Shown: one piece after another, positions 48,603 to 57,371 of the stretch
Layout: the number at the start of each line of letters is the position of its first letter
How positions within the stretch are numbered: position 1 is the first letter of the stretch
Assembly (NCBI GenBank): GCA_947630185.1
Contig: CANRGT010000005.1
Span: 37,428 to 101,427 of the forward strand
Source of the DNA: an uncultured Clostridia bacterium
GTDB lineage: Bacteria > Bacillota > Clostridia > TANB77 > CAG-508
DNA length: 64,000 nt
Direction: 5' to 3'
Made by a program: the position numbers and the translations under genes
The notes under the pieces: model-generated
Told to the model about the DNA's origin: nothing
The model's database searches: none
The model's input: the letters and a program-made list of their open reading frames with translations, nothing else

Positions 48603-49553
48603 TTATTTGTTGCTCATTTCTTCTAACTTCAAAAGTGCATCCCAACGTTTGTCAACTTCTTTTTGGAATTCCTCTATCATCCATTCGTTTCCTGGAGCAA
48701 ACATATGCTTAAATCTCTTTTGAGGTTTTAAGAACTCTTCAATATGTAATTTTTTAGCTGGTTTATAGTTAATTTTATATTTACCATTTTCAATTTCATA
48801 TAAAGGCCAGTAGCAAGTTTCAACAGCTAATTTATTCATTTCCATTAGCATATCAGTAGGGTATCCCCATCCTCTAGGGCAAGGAGATAACACATTTAAG
48901 AAACATGGACCTTCAGTATAAATTGCTTTTTCAGATTTTTCATATAAATCTTTGAAATTCATGTATGCAATAGTTTGTGCAACATAAGGTAAATGATGTG
49001 ATGCCATAACCTCTGTTAAATCTTTTCTTGATTGCATTTTTCCTGGAATTACTTTACCAGCAGGTGATGTGGTTGTGTCTGCAAACTTAGGTGTTGCAGA
49101 AGAACGCTGAATACCAGTATTCATATAAGCACCATTATCATAACATACATAAACCATATCATGACCTCTTTCCATAGCACCAGAAAGAGCTTGAATACCT
49201 ATATCATATGTACCACCATCACCACCAAATGTGATGAATTTTGTAGTTTTATCTTGTGGTAATTTTCCTTGCTTTTTCATAGATTTGTAAGCAGCTTCAG
49301 CACCTGAACAAGTAGAAGCAGCATTTTCAAATGCAGTGTGAATATATGAATCAGTCCAAGCTGTGTATGGATATATGAAAGTAGAAACCTCCATACAACC
49401 AGTAGCATTACAAATTACAGCATGGTCTTCTGGTTTTAGAGCTCTTAACACCATTCTTGCGATAGGTGGAGCACCACAACCAGCACACATTCTATGACCA
49501 GCAGTTAATCTAGATGGCTTATTTGCCATTACTTCTTTTAAATTATATGCCAT
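48603..49553 (-). CDS. porB: Pyruvate:ferredoxin oxidoreductase, beta subunit
   Basis: A 316-residue thiamine-diphosphate-binding subunit. The cluster cysteines are in RMCAGCGAPP. The TPP motif is FGGDGGTYDIGIQALSGAMERG...DNGAYMNTGIQRS, and TPKFADTTTSPAGKVIPGK is typical of pyruvate-specific enzymes. The complex converts pyruvate, CoA and oxidised ferredoxin to acetyl-CoA, CO2 and reduced ferredoxin. It is the last gene of porC-porD-porA-porB. Confidence 0.93.
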   Translation of the reverse strand: MAYNLKEVMANKPSRLTAGHRMCAGCGAPPIARMVLRALKPEDHAVICNATGCMEVSTFIYPYTAWTDSYIHTAFENAASTCSGAEAAYKSMKKQGKLPQDKTTKFITFGGDGGTYDIGIQALSGAMERGHDMVYVCYDNGAYMNTGIQRSSATPKFADTTTSPAGKVIPGKMQSRKDLTEVMASHHLPYVAQTIAYMNFKDLYEKSEKAIYTEGPCFLNVLSPCPRGWGYPTDMLMEMNKLAVETCYWPLYEIENGKYKINYKPAKKLHIEEFLKPQKRFKHMFAPGNEWMIEEFQKEVDKRWDALLKLEEMSNK

Positions 49554-49568
49554 TTTAATTTCTCCTTT

Positions 49569-50750
49569 CTATTTTCTTAATCCTACATAACGATAAGGGT
49601 TATCAATATTTCCTGTTTTTGCAACTTCTTGTAAATAGCTATATACTTCTTCAATATCTTTAGATGTAGTATCTCTACCACCAATACCATATACATAGCT
49701 AACTGTTGGTACTTGTTTTTTAGCTGTATACATACCAGAAACAACATCTTCAAATAATGCACCGCCTGCACCATTTAATGAATCTGATTTATCCATAACA
49801 GCTAAAGCTTTTAAATTGCCAAGTGCTTCAGCTAATTCCTCAGCAGGGAATGGTCTAAACATACGAATTTTAACCATACCAGCCTTAACACCTTTTTCTC
49901 TTAAAGAATCTACAACAGTTTTTGTAGTTCCTGCAGTAGAGTTCATACAAACAACTGCAATTTCTGCATCCTCCATTTTATATTCTTCAAAGAAAGAGTA
50001 TTTTCTGCCAGTCATTTTTTCAAAATCTTCTGCAACTTCTTTGATTACTCTTTTAGCATTTCTCATAGCTTCAGCTTGTTGATATTTATGCTCAAATAAA
50101 TAAGTTTGAACATCTAAAGGTCCAATTGCGATTGGCTCTTTATCATTTAATAAGTAATGCTCAGGAGTATATTTTCCTACAAATTCTTTTACTTTTTCAT
50201 CTTCAATAAGTTCAATATTTTCAATAGAATGTGATGTGATAAAACCATCTTGACATATCATCAAAGGTAATAAAACATCTTTATGCTCAGCTATACGATG
50301 AGCCATTATCAAATTATCATAAGCTTCTTGGTTGTTTTCTGAAAATAGCATAATCCAACCACTATCACGAACGCCCATTGCATCTGAATGGTCATTGTGA
50401 ATATTTAAAGGTCCTGATACTGCACGGTTTACCAAGTTCATTACAATTGGAAGTCTTAAACTTGAAGCAATGTAAATCATTTCCCACATATATGATAAAC
50501 CATTAGCAGAAGTTGCAGTCATAGCACGAGCTCCAGCTGCTTCTGCACCAATACAAGCACTCATAGCACTATGTTCACTTTCTACAGCTACAAACTCAGT
50601 ATCTACTGTTCCATTACTAACGAAAGTAGAAAAATATTGAGGAATTTCTGTAGAAGGTGTAATAGGGAAAGCTGCTACAACATCAGGGTTAATTTGTCTC
50701 ATTCCATAAGCTACGGCTTCATTTCCACTTAATCTTTCTCTAATTCCCAT
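49569..50750 (-). CDS. porA: Pyruvate:ferredoxin oxidoreductase, alpha subunit
   Basis: A 393-residue subunit with the substrate/pyrimidine-binding region (GNEAVAYGMRQINPDVVAAFPITPSTEIPQ begins the protein), EHSAMSACIGAEAAGARAMTATSANG, and a C-terminal transketolase-like domain (VCMNSTAGTTKTVVDSL, MVKIRMFRPFP). AGGAGGT overlaps the end of porD, so the two are translationally coupled. It separates from porB by 15 bases. Confidence 0.93.
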   Translation of the reverse strand: MGIRERLSGNEAVAYGMRQINPDVVAAFPITPSTEIPQYFSTFVSNGTVDTEFVAVESEHSAMSACIGAEAAGARAMTATSANGLSYMWEMIYIASSLRLPIVMNLVNRAVSGPLNIHNDHSDAMGVRDSGWIMLFSENNQEAYDNLIMAHRIAEHKDVLLPLMICQDGFITSHSIENIELIEDEKVKEFVGKYTPEHYLLNDKEPIAIGPLDVQTYLFEHKYQQAEAMRNAKRVIKEVAEDFEKMTGRKYSFFEEYKMEDAEIAVVCMNSTAGTTKTVVDSLREKGVKAGMVKIRMFRPFPAEELAEALGNLKALAVMDKSDSLNGAGGALFEDVVSGMYTAKKQVPTVSYVYGIGGRDTTSKDIEEVYSYLQEVAKTGNIDNPYRYVGLRK

Positions 50751-50752
50751 AT

Positions 50753-51055
50753 TTAGTTACCTCCTTCATCTACCATTTCAATTGCATTAAAAGGACATAC
50801 TTTTGCGCAAACGCCACATCCTTTGCAATAATCAAAATTAAAATCTTCACGATTTCCTTCTTTATTTACTGGAATAGCATCTTCTGGGCAAACAGGAAAA
50901 CATAGACCACATTGTTTACATTTTTCGCTAATATAAACAGGTTTAACACTTCTCCAGTCACCAGTTTTAAACTCTAAAGCATTACCAGATTTATAAATAT
51001 TACCACCAATAGTCATTTCTGATGCAGGTGTATTTTTATCAATATTTGTTGACAT
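50753..51055 (-). CDS. porD: Pyruvate:ferredoxin oxidoreductase, delta (ferredoxin) subunit
   Basis: A 100-residue subunit carrying two [4Fe-4S] clusters, CKQCGLCFPVCPEDAIPV and CKGCGVCAKVCPFNAIEM, which pass electrons from the TPP site to external ferredoxin. It has an AGGAGC ribosome site and precedes porA by two bases. Confidence 0.93.
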   Translation of the reverse strand: MSTNIDKNTPASEMTIGGNIYKSGNALEFKTGDWRSVKPVYISEKCKQCGLCFPVCPEDAIPVNKEGNREDFNFDYCKGCGVCAKVCPFNAIEMVDEGGN

Positions 51056-51140
51056 ATTTAGCTCCTTTCTTATTTAACAATATACCTAAAATTATGACCT
51101 AATACTTTTTATACCAAAATGAAGCAGAAAGCTTTAGGTC

Positions 51141-51722
51141 TTATTTTACTTTTTGAATTTGACTTAGAGCAAGCTCTAATGCTTTCATATTTCCCTCTAT
51201 AACTTCAGGCTTCTTTGCAAATTTGTGTGCAAAAGAACCTTTCATATCTTCTAAGAAATCTTTTTCATCCATAACATTAGCTACTTTTACAATTGCAGCA
51301 AGCATAGGTGTATTTGGAAAATATTTTCCAAGAGCTTCAATAGATATTTTTCTAGCATCTATTGTGTAAATAGAACCTTTGTAATTAGGTAATAGTTTTT
51401 CAATTTCTTCTTTTCCTTTTGTAGTATTAATAACAATTGCACCACTTTCTTTTAGACCTGCTGTTACATCAACAACTTCAAGTAAAGTATCGTCAACAAC
51501 AACAACATAATCTGGTTCATAGATATTACTATGAATACGAATTGGCTCATTGCTAATACGATTGTAAGCAGTAATAGGGGCACCCATTCTTTCAGGACCA
51601 TACTCAGGGAAACCTTGAATGTATTTACCAGTGTTAAAAGCAGCATCTGCTAATAAAAGTGAAGCTGTTTTAGCACCTTGACCACCTCTACCATGCCATC
51701 TAATTTCAATTAAATTATCCAT
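51141..51722 (-). CDS. porC: Pyruvate:ferredoxin oxidoreductase, gamma subunit
   Basis: A 193-residue subunit with IRWHGRGGQGAKTASLLLADAAF, FPEYGPERMGAPITAYNRIS and the CoA-binding-region features of the gamma family. It is the first gene of the operon, with AAGGAGG upstream. Separate gamma, delta, alpha and beta genes are the archaeal/Thermotoga-like arrangement, rather than the single-chain enzyme common in clostridia. Confidence 0.93.
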   Translation of the reverse strand: MDNLIEIRWHGRGGQGAKTASLLLADAAFNTGKYIQGFPEYGPERMGAPITAYNRISNEPIRIHSNIYEPDYVVVVDDTLLEVVDVTAGLKESGAIVINTTKGKEEIEKLLPNYKGSIYTIDARKISIEALGKYFPNTPMLAAIVKVANVMDEKDFLEDMKGSFAHKFAKKPEVIEGNMKALELALSQIQKVK

Positions 51723-52147
51723 ATGTAGACTTTCCTCCTTCTTAAATTTAACATCTTAATTCTATTCTTAAATAATATTAATGTCAAGAAAATTTAATAA
51801 TCATTTTTAATTTAATAATATTGATTATTCAAACAGTACAATAATTGATTTTTCATAGCTTTGCTGTCGCAAATTCCATATTTAAAATGTACAATATGTA
51901 ATTTGCTCCAAACGCACTTCGCTAACGCTTTGTTTGAACGCTGCGCAGCTATTTTAAAATCAATTATTGTACTTTTTTAGTAAAACTATTATTTATTATT
52001 ATATAATATATTTTAGAAAAATGATTTGTAAAAAAACTATTTAAAGGGTATAATATTTTTAAAAGAATATAAATTTTAAATTAATTAAACACAAATTAAA
52101 ATTTATTCTGTACTATAAAAAAGTTGAAATGAAAAATAGGAGTACCT
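51723..52147. other. Divergent intergenic region between porC and cca
   Basis: 425 bases holding the por promoter side, palindromic repeat copy 3 (51835-51973), and A/T-rich sequence up to the AGGAG site of cca. I see no gene. Confidence 0.6.
51835..51973. repeat. Structured palindromic repeat, copy 3 of 3
   Basis: A 139-base element with perfect 18-base inverted ends AGTACAATAATTGATTTT and AAAATCAATTATTGTACT. Its interior shares CAAACGCACTTCGCT-ACGCTT-GTTTG-ACGCT-CGC with copy 2 in the same orientation. The central A/T hairpin of copies 1 and 2 is shortened. Confidence 0.8.
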
Positions 52148-53425
52148 ATGCAAAAAATTGAGCAAGAAAAAATTAAAGAAATTGCATATAAACTACAAGA
52201 AAATGGTGGAACTTTGTACTTAGTTGGAGGAGTAATTAGAAATAAACTACTAGGAATACCAGTTACAGACGAGGATTATTGTATTACTGGAATTTCAAAA
52301 GAGAAATTTCAAGAAATTTTTCCACAAGCCAAAGTGCAAGGTAAAGATTTTCCAGTATTCATAATAGATAATATTGAATTTGCACTTGCTAGAAAAGAAA
52401 GAAAAATAGGAGTAGGGCATAAAGCCTTTGAATTTGATACTGACGAAAAGATTACAATAGAAGAAGATTTAGCAAGAAGGGATTTAACTATAAATAGCAT
52501 AGCCCAAAACGTTTTAACAGGAGAAATTATAGATCCATTTAATGGCAGGCAAGATATAGAAAATAAAGTTTTAAGAAAAACAACAGATGCATTTATTGAA
52601 GACCCATTAAGAGTATATAGAGTAGCAAGATTTTCAGCAAGCTTAGAATTTTCAGTAGATAAAGAAACTATTAAATGTATGAAAAAATTGAAAAATGAGC
52701 TTAGCACACTTTCAAAAGAAAGAGTATTTACGGAATTTAAGAAAGCATTAGGAACAAATAAACCATCAATTTTCTTTGAAACACTAAAAGAAGCCGAAGT
52801 TTTAGATGTTCACTTTTTAGAAATATATAATCTAATAGGAAAGGTACAACCCGAAAAATATCATCCAGAAGGAGACAGCTATAACCATACACTAATGGTA
52901 GTTGATAATAGTGCAAAATTAACAGATGATTTAGAAGTTAGATACAGCTCATTAGTACATGATTTAGGAAAAGGTAACACACCAAAAGAAATATTACCAC
53001 ATCATTATGGACATGATGAAAGAGGAATAAAATTAGTTACAGATTTATCAAGAAGAATAGGAGTTCCAAAATCTTGGGAGAAATGTGGTAAAACTGCTGC
53101 AAAATGGCACATGAAAGCAGGAATTTTTGAAAAAATGACTGTACCCAAACAAGTAGATTTTATTCAAGAAGTTTCAAAAACAATATTAGGTTTAGATGGC
53201 TTAAAAATAGTTGTTGCATGCGACAAAGCAAGAGGAGGAAAAGATTTAGAACAAAGCTTAAAGGAAGTTAGATTTGCAAAAATAGGTAAAGAATGTATAG
53301 AAAAGATAGACGGAAAATTTTTACAAGAAAATAAAGGAATAAAAGATTTATCAGGAGAAAATTTTGCAAAATATTTAAGAGAAGAAAGAATAAATTGGGT
53401 TAAAAATTTTCAAAATATAGAGTAA
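52148..53425 (+). CDS. cca: CCA tRNA nucleotidyltransferase with HD domain
   Basis: A 425-residue enzyme adding or repairing the 3' CCA of tRNA. The nucleotidyltransferase head has LYLVGGVIRNKLLG and the catalytic DED region (PVTDEDYCI), then EEDLARRDLTINSIA and DPLRVYRVARF. The C-terminal part is an HD phosphohydrolase (YNHTLMVVD, LVHDLGKG), as in the Escherichia coli-type enzyme. The tRNA-Leu in this window encodes its own CCA. Confidence 0.9.
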   Translation: MQKIEQEKIKEIAYKLQENGGTLYLVGGVIRNKLLGIPVTDEDYCITGISKEKFQEIFPQAKVQGKDFPVFIIDNIEFALARKERKIGVGHKAFEFDTDEKITIEEDLARRDLTINSIAQNVLTGEIIDPFNGRQDIENKVLRKTTDAFIEDPLRVYRVARFSASLEFSVDKETIKCMKKLKNELSTLSKERVFTEFKKALGTNKPSIFFETLKEAEVLDVHFLEIYNLIGKVQPEKYHPEGDSYNHTLMVVDNSAKLTDDLEVRYSSLVHDLGKGNTPKEILPHHYGHDERGIKLVTDLSRRIGVPKSWEKCGKTAAKWHMKAGIFEKMTVPKQVDFIQEVSKTILGLDGLKIVVACDKARGGKDLEQSLKEVRFAKIGKECIEKIDGKFLQENKGIKDLSGENFAKYLREERINWVKNFQNIE

Positions 53426-53451
53426 TAATTAAAATAAAATAATTTAATATA

Positions 53452-53480
53452 TTGACAGTAATAATTTTTTAAATTAAGAT
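53452..53480 (+). promoter_or_regulatory. Promoter of the LamG protein gene
   Basis: TTGACA (53452-53457) and TAAGAT (53475-53480), spacer 17. Confidence 0.55.
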
Positions 53481-53534
53481 ATAGTTGATGTATTGTAAAT
53501 AAAATGAAAAATTTATAAAGGGAGAAAGGTACAG

Positions 53535-54446
53535 ATGAAAAATTGGTATAAAAATCAAAAAGGATCAATGACAGCTTATGCAGTTATTACAATCTTTTGC
53601 TTTATATTTATACTAACAGGGCTATTTTTAAGTTCAGCTTCAATAAGGAAAGGGCAATTAAGAACTATAATGGAAATAGTGAAAGTGTATAAAAGAGATA
53701 CACAAAGAGTAGAAGAAATTTATGCAAATAGGCAAATATTAGATACTTCAAAATATGTTCAAGATAATTTAGTACTATTTTATGATGGGCTTAATAATAC
53801 TGGAAGCGGGCATAGTAATAAGGCTACAACTTGGAAAGATTTAAGTACTAGTAATTTTGATGGAACATTAATGAATTTTGGAGATAATAGTTGGAATTAT
53901 AATAGCTTAACTTTTGATGGAATTGATGATTGGGTAAAAATTGCACAAATGGATTATTCTAATATTACTATGGAAGTAGTAATGGAGTATAATAATCTAG
54001 ATGGAGATTCTGAAATAGATGTTGTAACAAATTGGGAAAGTGGTGGATATGGAATAGATATACATGATCCAACAGATTCAACATACAAAGATAGAAATAC
54101 TTTTGCGGTTTTTTTATTAGGAAAAAGATATCAATATGTTCGAGCAGATAATCCTGCTAAAATAGGAAAAAAATATATATTAACGGGAAGTTATGATGGA
54201 AGTATAATGAAGTTTTGGGAAAATGGAATAAAAAAAGAATCAAATGTGGAAGGAACAATAGGAAATACTCAAAATAATACAGTTATGGTTCTTGGTGGAC
54301 AACCAAATGGAATTTGGTGTGGTCCTTCGTTTACTGGCAAAATCTATGCAGTTAGAATATATAAAAGAGCTTTAACAGATGAAGAGGTAAAGCAAAACTA
54401 TGAACTAGATATTCAAAGGTATGGAGTTGAAGATAATTTGCAATAA
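53535..54446 (+). CDS. Membrane-anchored LamG/concanavalin-like protein
   Basis: A 303-residue protein. The N-terminus MKNWYKNQKGSMTAYAVITIFCFIFILTGLFLSSA resembles the TadE/pseudopilin-like anchors of surface proteins. After a short helical stalk, residues about 75-295 are a LamG jelly-roll (NLVLFYDGLNN, LTFDGIDDWVKI, GSYDGSIMKFWENG, GKIYAVRIYKRALTDEEV). Such domains bind glycans or proteins. The gene has its own promoter, a GGGAGAAAGG ribosome site and a strong terminator, so it is monocistronic. Confidence 0.75.
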   Translation: MKNWYKNQKGSMTAYAVITIFCFIFILTGLFLSSASIRKGQLRTIMEIVKVYKRDTQRVEEIYANRQILDTSKYVQDNLVLFYDGLNNTGSGHSNKATTWKDLSTSNFDGTLMNFGDNSWNYNSLTFDGIDDWVKIAQMDYSNITMEVVMEYNNLDGDSEIDVVTNWESGGYGIDIHDPTDSTYKDRNTFAVFLLGKRYQYVRADNPAKIGKKYILTGSYDGSIMKFWENGIKKESNVEGTIGNTQNNTVMVLGGQPNGIWCGPSFTGKIYAVRIYKRALTDEEVKQNYELDIQRYGVEDNLQ

Positions 54447-54464
54447 GCAAATTAAAATAATCAT

Positions 54465-54515
54465 AAAAAAATGATATCTTTTCGAAATATTATAAAAGAT
54501 ATCATTTTTTTTATC
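54465..54515 (+). terminator. Rho-independent terminator
   Basis: ATGATATCTTTT (54471-54482) pairs with AAAAGATATCAT (54494-54505), flanked by A and T runs. Confidence 0.9.
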
Positions 54516-54611
54516 TTAAACATTGCATTTTGTTCAATTTTCATATATAATAAAAATCGTTAAATATTGCATTTTTATAAATCAAGAGCCAAAATTTAAG
54601 GAGGAGGAAAC

Positions 54612-55406
54612 ATGGGAGAAGTTATAGTAATCACATCAGGAAAAGGTGGAGTTGGAAAAACTACAACTACAGCAAATGTGGGTTCTGCTTTAGCTTTAAG
54701 AGGCAAAAAAGTAATACTAATAGACACCGACATTGGTTTAAGAAATCTTGATGTTGTTATGGGATTAGAAAACAGAATAGTATACGATATAGTAGATGTT
54801 GTGGAAGAAAAATGCAAACTAAGACAAGCTCTTATAAAAGACAAGCGTTTTGAAGAATTGTTTTTACTTCCAGCAGCTCAAACAAGAGATAAAAGTGCAG
54901 TAAATGAAGAACAAATGAAAGAATTAATAGAAAAATTAAAGGAAGAATTTGACTATATTTTAATAGATTGCCCAGCAGGAATTGAGCAAGGCTTTAAAAA
55001 TGCAATAGCAGGGGCAAATCGTGCAATTGTTGTTACAACAGCAGAAATTTCAGCAATTCGTGATGCAGATAGAATTATAGGTCTTCTTGAAGCCTCTGAT
55101 ATTAAAAATCCAGAGCTTGTTATAAACCGTTTAAGACCAAATATGGTTAAAAAAGGAGAAATGATGGATGTAGATGATATAGTTGACTTATTATCTATAG
55201 ACCTAATAGGTGTAGTGCCAGATGATGAATTCATCATTACTCAAACCAACAAAGGCGAACCAGTAGTAACAAATCATAAAGCACCATCTGGAAAAGCATA
55301 CATAGAAATAGCAAGTAGAATTTTGGGCGAAAATGTAGAAATTACAATTCCAGGAGAAGAGAAAGGATTTTTTACTAAACTGAAGAAAATTTTTAAAAGA
55401 AAATAA
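54612..55406 (+). CDS. minD: Septum-site ATPase MinD
   Basis: A 264-residue membrane-binding ATPase. It has the deviant Walker A GKGGVGKTTTTAN, the switch region DTDIGLRNLDVVMGLENR, and DCPAGIEQGFKNAIAGA. The C-terminal amphipathic targeting helix is KGFFTKLKKIFKRK. It is followed by minE after 22 bases; minC is not in the window. Confidence 0.96.
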   Translation: MGEVIVITSGKGGVGKTTTTANVGSALALRGKKVILIDTDIGLRNLDVVMGLENRIVYDIVDVVEEKCKLRQALIKDKRFEELFLLPAAQTRDKSAVNEEQMKELIEKLKEEFDYILIDCPAGIEQGFKNAIAGANRAIVVTTAEISAIRDADRIIGLLEASDIKNPELVINRLRPNMVKKGEMMDVDDIVDLLSIDLIGVVPDDEFIITQTNKGEPVVTNHKAPSGKAYIEIASRILGENVEITIPGEEKGFFTKLKKIFKRK

Positions 55407-55428
55407 ATACTACTATTGGAGGTAAATT

Positions 55429-56139
55429 ATGTTTGAAAACATTGTAAGTTTCTTTAAAAAGCTTAGTAAAAAAAATAATCCAAAGGAAAGTTCTACTATG
55501 GCAAAAGAAAGATTGCACTTGGTACTAATGCAAGATAGAGCAAATGTATCAGTTGACTTTCTTGAGCTAATGAGACGAGAGATTATAGAAGTAATAAAAA
55601 AATATATAGATATTGATGAAAAAGCGATTGATGTTAAACTAACAAACAAAACTAACGAAGATGGTACAGTAGGTGCCCCAGCTTTATATGCAAATATTCC
55701 AATTATTACAATTAAAGATGAAGCAAGAAAGCTAGGAAATGCTCAAGCAAATGTAATAAAAGATGATAAAAAAGCTGAGGTAGCTAGTGAATCATCTAAT
55801 GATAGAGATGACAAAGATGTAACAAATAACGAAGTTGTGTCAAATCAAGAAGAAAACAATCAAACAAATAATAAAAATGTTAGTAAAGAACAATCAAACA
55901 ATGATAATGTTACTGAAAAAACATCAAATAACGAAAACGAAAGTCAATCAGATGATAAAAATGTAAAAGAAGCAAATAATAGTGAAAATAAAGTAAACGA
56001 TAAAAGTGAAAATGATGCAGACAATAAAGGAGAAAACCAAAAGAGCAAAGAAGAAAAATCAGAAAAGGTAGATGAGACAAAACAAGAAGAAAAAATAGAG
56101 GAACCTAAAGAAGAAGTAAATAAGGGGCAAAAAGTTTAA
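55429..56139 (+). CDS. minE: Topological specificity factor MinE with long low-complexity tail
   Basis: A 236-residue protein. Residues 1-95 are a complete MinE: the N-terminal MFENIVSFFKK, the anti-MinCD helix region SSTMAKERLHLVLMQDR, and the dimer domain (SVDFLELMRREIIEVIKKYIDIDEKAIDVKL). MinE is normally about 90 residues. Here about 140 extra residues follow, made mainly of Asn, Lys, Glu, Ser and Asp (SNDRDDKDVTNNEV and similar). The tail has no stop or frame change at its junction and is presumably disordered. Confidence 0.9.
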   Translation: MFENIVSFFKKLSKKNNPKESSTMAKERLHLVLMQDRANVSVDFLELMRREIIEVIKKYIDIDEKAIDVKLTNKTNEDGTVGAPALYANIPIITIKDEARKLGNAQANVIKDDKKAEVASESSNDRDDKDVTNNEVVSNQEENNQTNNKNVSKEQSNNDNVTEKTSNNENESQSDDKNVKEANNSENKVNDKSENDADNKGENQKSKEEKSEKVDETKQEEKIEEPKEEVNKGQKV

Positions 56140-56170
56140 AGGCAAACAAATTCATAAAAAGAGGTTTCGG

Positions 56171-57277
56171 ATGAAGAAAAAAATAATACATAATATTGAG
56201 TGGGGAATTTTAGTATGTACCATATTGCTAATAGCAATAGGTTTAGTTGCACTATTTTCTTCCACTCAAAATTCAGATTATGAGGAATTAAAAAAACAAA
56301 TAATGTGGCTTATAATAAGTATACCGGTTATGATAGTAATAATTTTAATTAATTATGAATTTATTGCTAAAATATCACCAGTAATTTATGGATTAAGCCT
56401 TTTATTGTTAATAGGAGTTTTATTTACAGAACCAATAAATGGTGCAACAAGCTGGTTTAGTATAGGGCCATTTACACTTCAACCATCAGAATTTGCAAAA
56501 ATAGCTATTGTACTATTTTTAGCATATGTAATAGTTAAACTTCAAAAAAAACATAAAGATGATATAAATAAAATTTGGAAGTTAGCTTTAAGCATTTTAG
56601 TTGTAGCAGTACCAGTTTTACTAATAATAAAACAGCCGGATTATGGAACTGCACTTGCATTTTTATTTGCATTAGTATTCATGCTATATGCAGCGGGAAT
56701 AGGAAAAAGATATATTATTACTGCAATTCTGTTAATTGTAATTCTAGTACCAGTAGCTTACTTTTTTATTTTGCCAGAGCATGCCAAAACTAGAATTGAT
56801 GTATATTTAAATCCAAATTTAGACCCAAGAGGTGCAGGCTATAATATTATACAGTCTAAACTTGCAATAGGTGCAGGACAAGCCTTTGGAATGGGAATAT
56901 TAAAAGGAAATCAAACACAACTTGGCTACTTATACCCGAAAACCACAGACTTTATATTTGCTGTAATTGGAGAAGAAATGGGATTTGTTGTGGCAGGAAC
57001 TGTAATTTTGCTATATATTGTTTTAATAATTAAAGCAATTAAAATTGCTAAAACTGCAAAAGATGATTTAGGCTCATATATAGCAATTGGAATAGCAGGA
57101 ATTTTCTTCTTCCACATGATAGAAAATATAGGAATGACAATGGGATTACTTCCAATTACAGGAATACCACTTCCGTTTGTAAGTTATGGTGGAAGCTCAC
57201 TTCTTACTAATTTAATTTTAATTGCAATTTTATTAAATATTAGTGGACGTAGGCAAAAAGCATTGTTTGTAAAGTAA
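56171..57277 (+). CDS. rodA: SEDS peptidoglycan polymerase RodA
   Basis: A 368-residue polytopic protein with VALFSSTQNSDY, GATSWFSIGPFTLQPSEFAKIAIV, KQPDYGTALAF, and the C-terminal GIPLPFVSYGGSSLLTNLILIAILLNIS. It is shorter than the ftsW product here and lies with minDE, as in many Firmicutes. Its ending NISGRRQKALFVK shows that the family's final GILLNIS-type segment is intact without recoding in this paralogue. Confidence 0.88.
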   Translation: MKKKIIHNIEWGILVCTILLIAIGLVALFSSTQNSDYEELKKQIMWLIISIPVMIVIILINYEFIAKISPVIYGLSLLLLIGVLFTEPINGATSWFSIGPFTLQPSEFAKIAIVLFLAYVIVKLQKKHKDDINKIWKLALSILVVAVPVLLIIKQPDYGTALAFLFALVFMLYAAGIGKRYIITAILLIVILVPVAYFFILPEHAKTRIDVYLNPNLDPRGAGYNIIQSKLAIGAGQAFGMGILKGNQTQLGYLYPKTTDFIFAVIGEEMGFVVAGTVILLYIVLIIKAIKIAKTAKDDLGSYIAIGIAGIFFFHMIENIGMTMGLLPITGIPLPFVSYGGSSLLTNLILIAILLNISGRRQKALFVK

Positions 57278-57371
57278 AATAAATTAATCAAGCTGAAAGA
57301 GTAGAAGAAATAGAAAATTACAAAATTGATATAAGATAAAATTAAAATGTAAAGGATAAAATAAAAAATAA

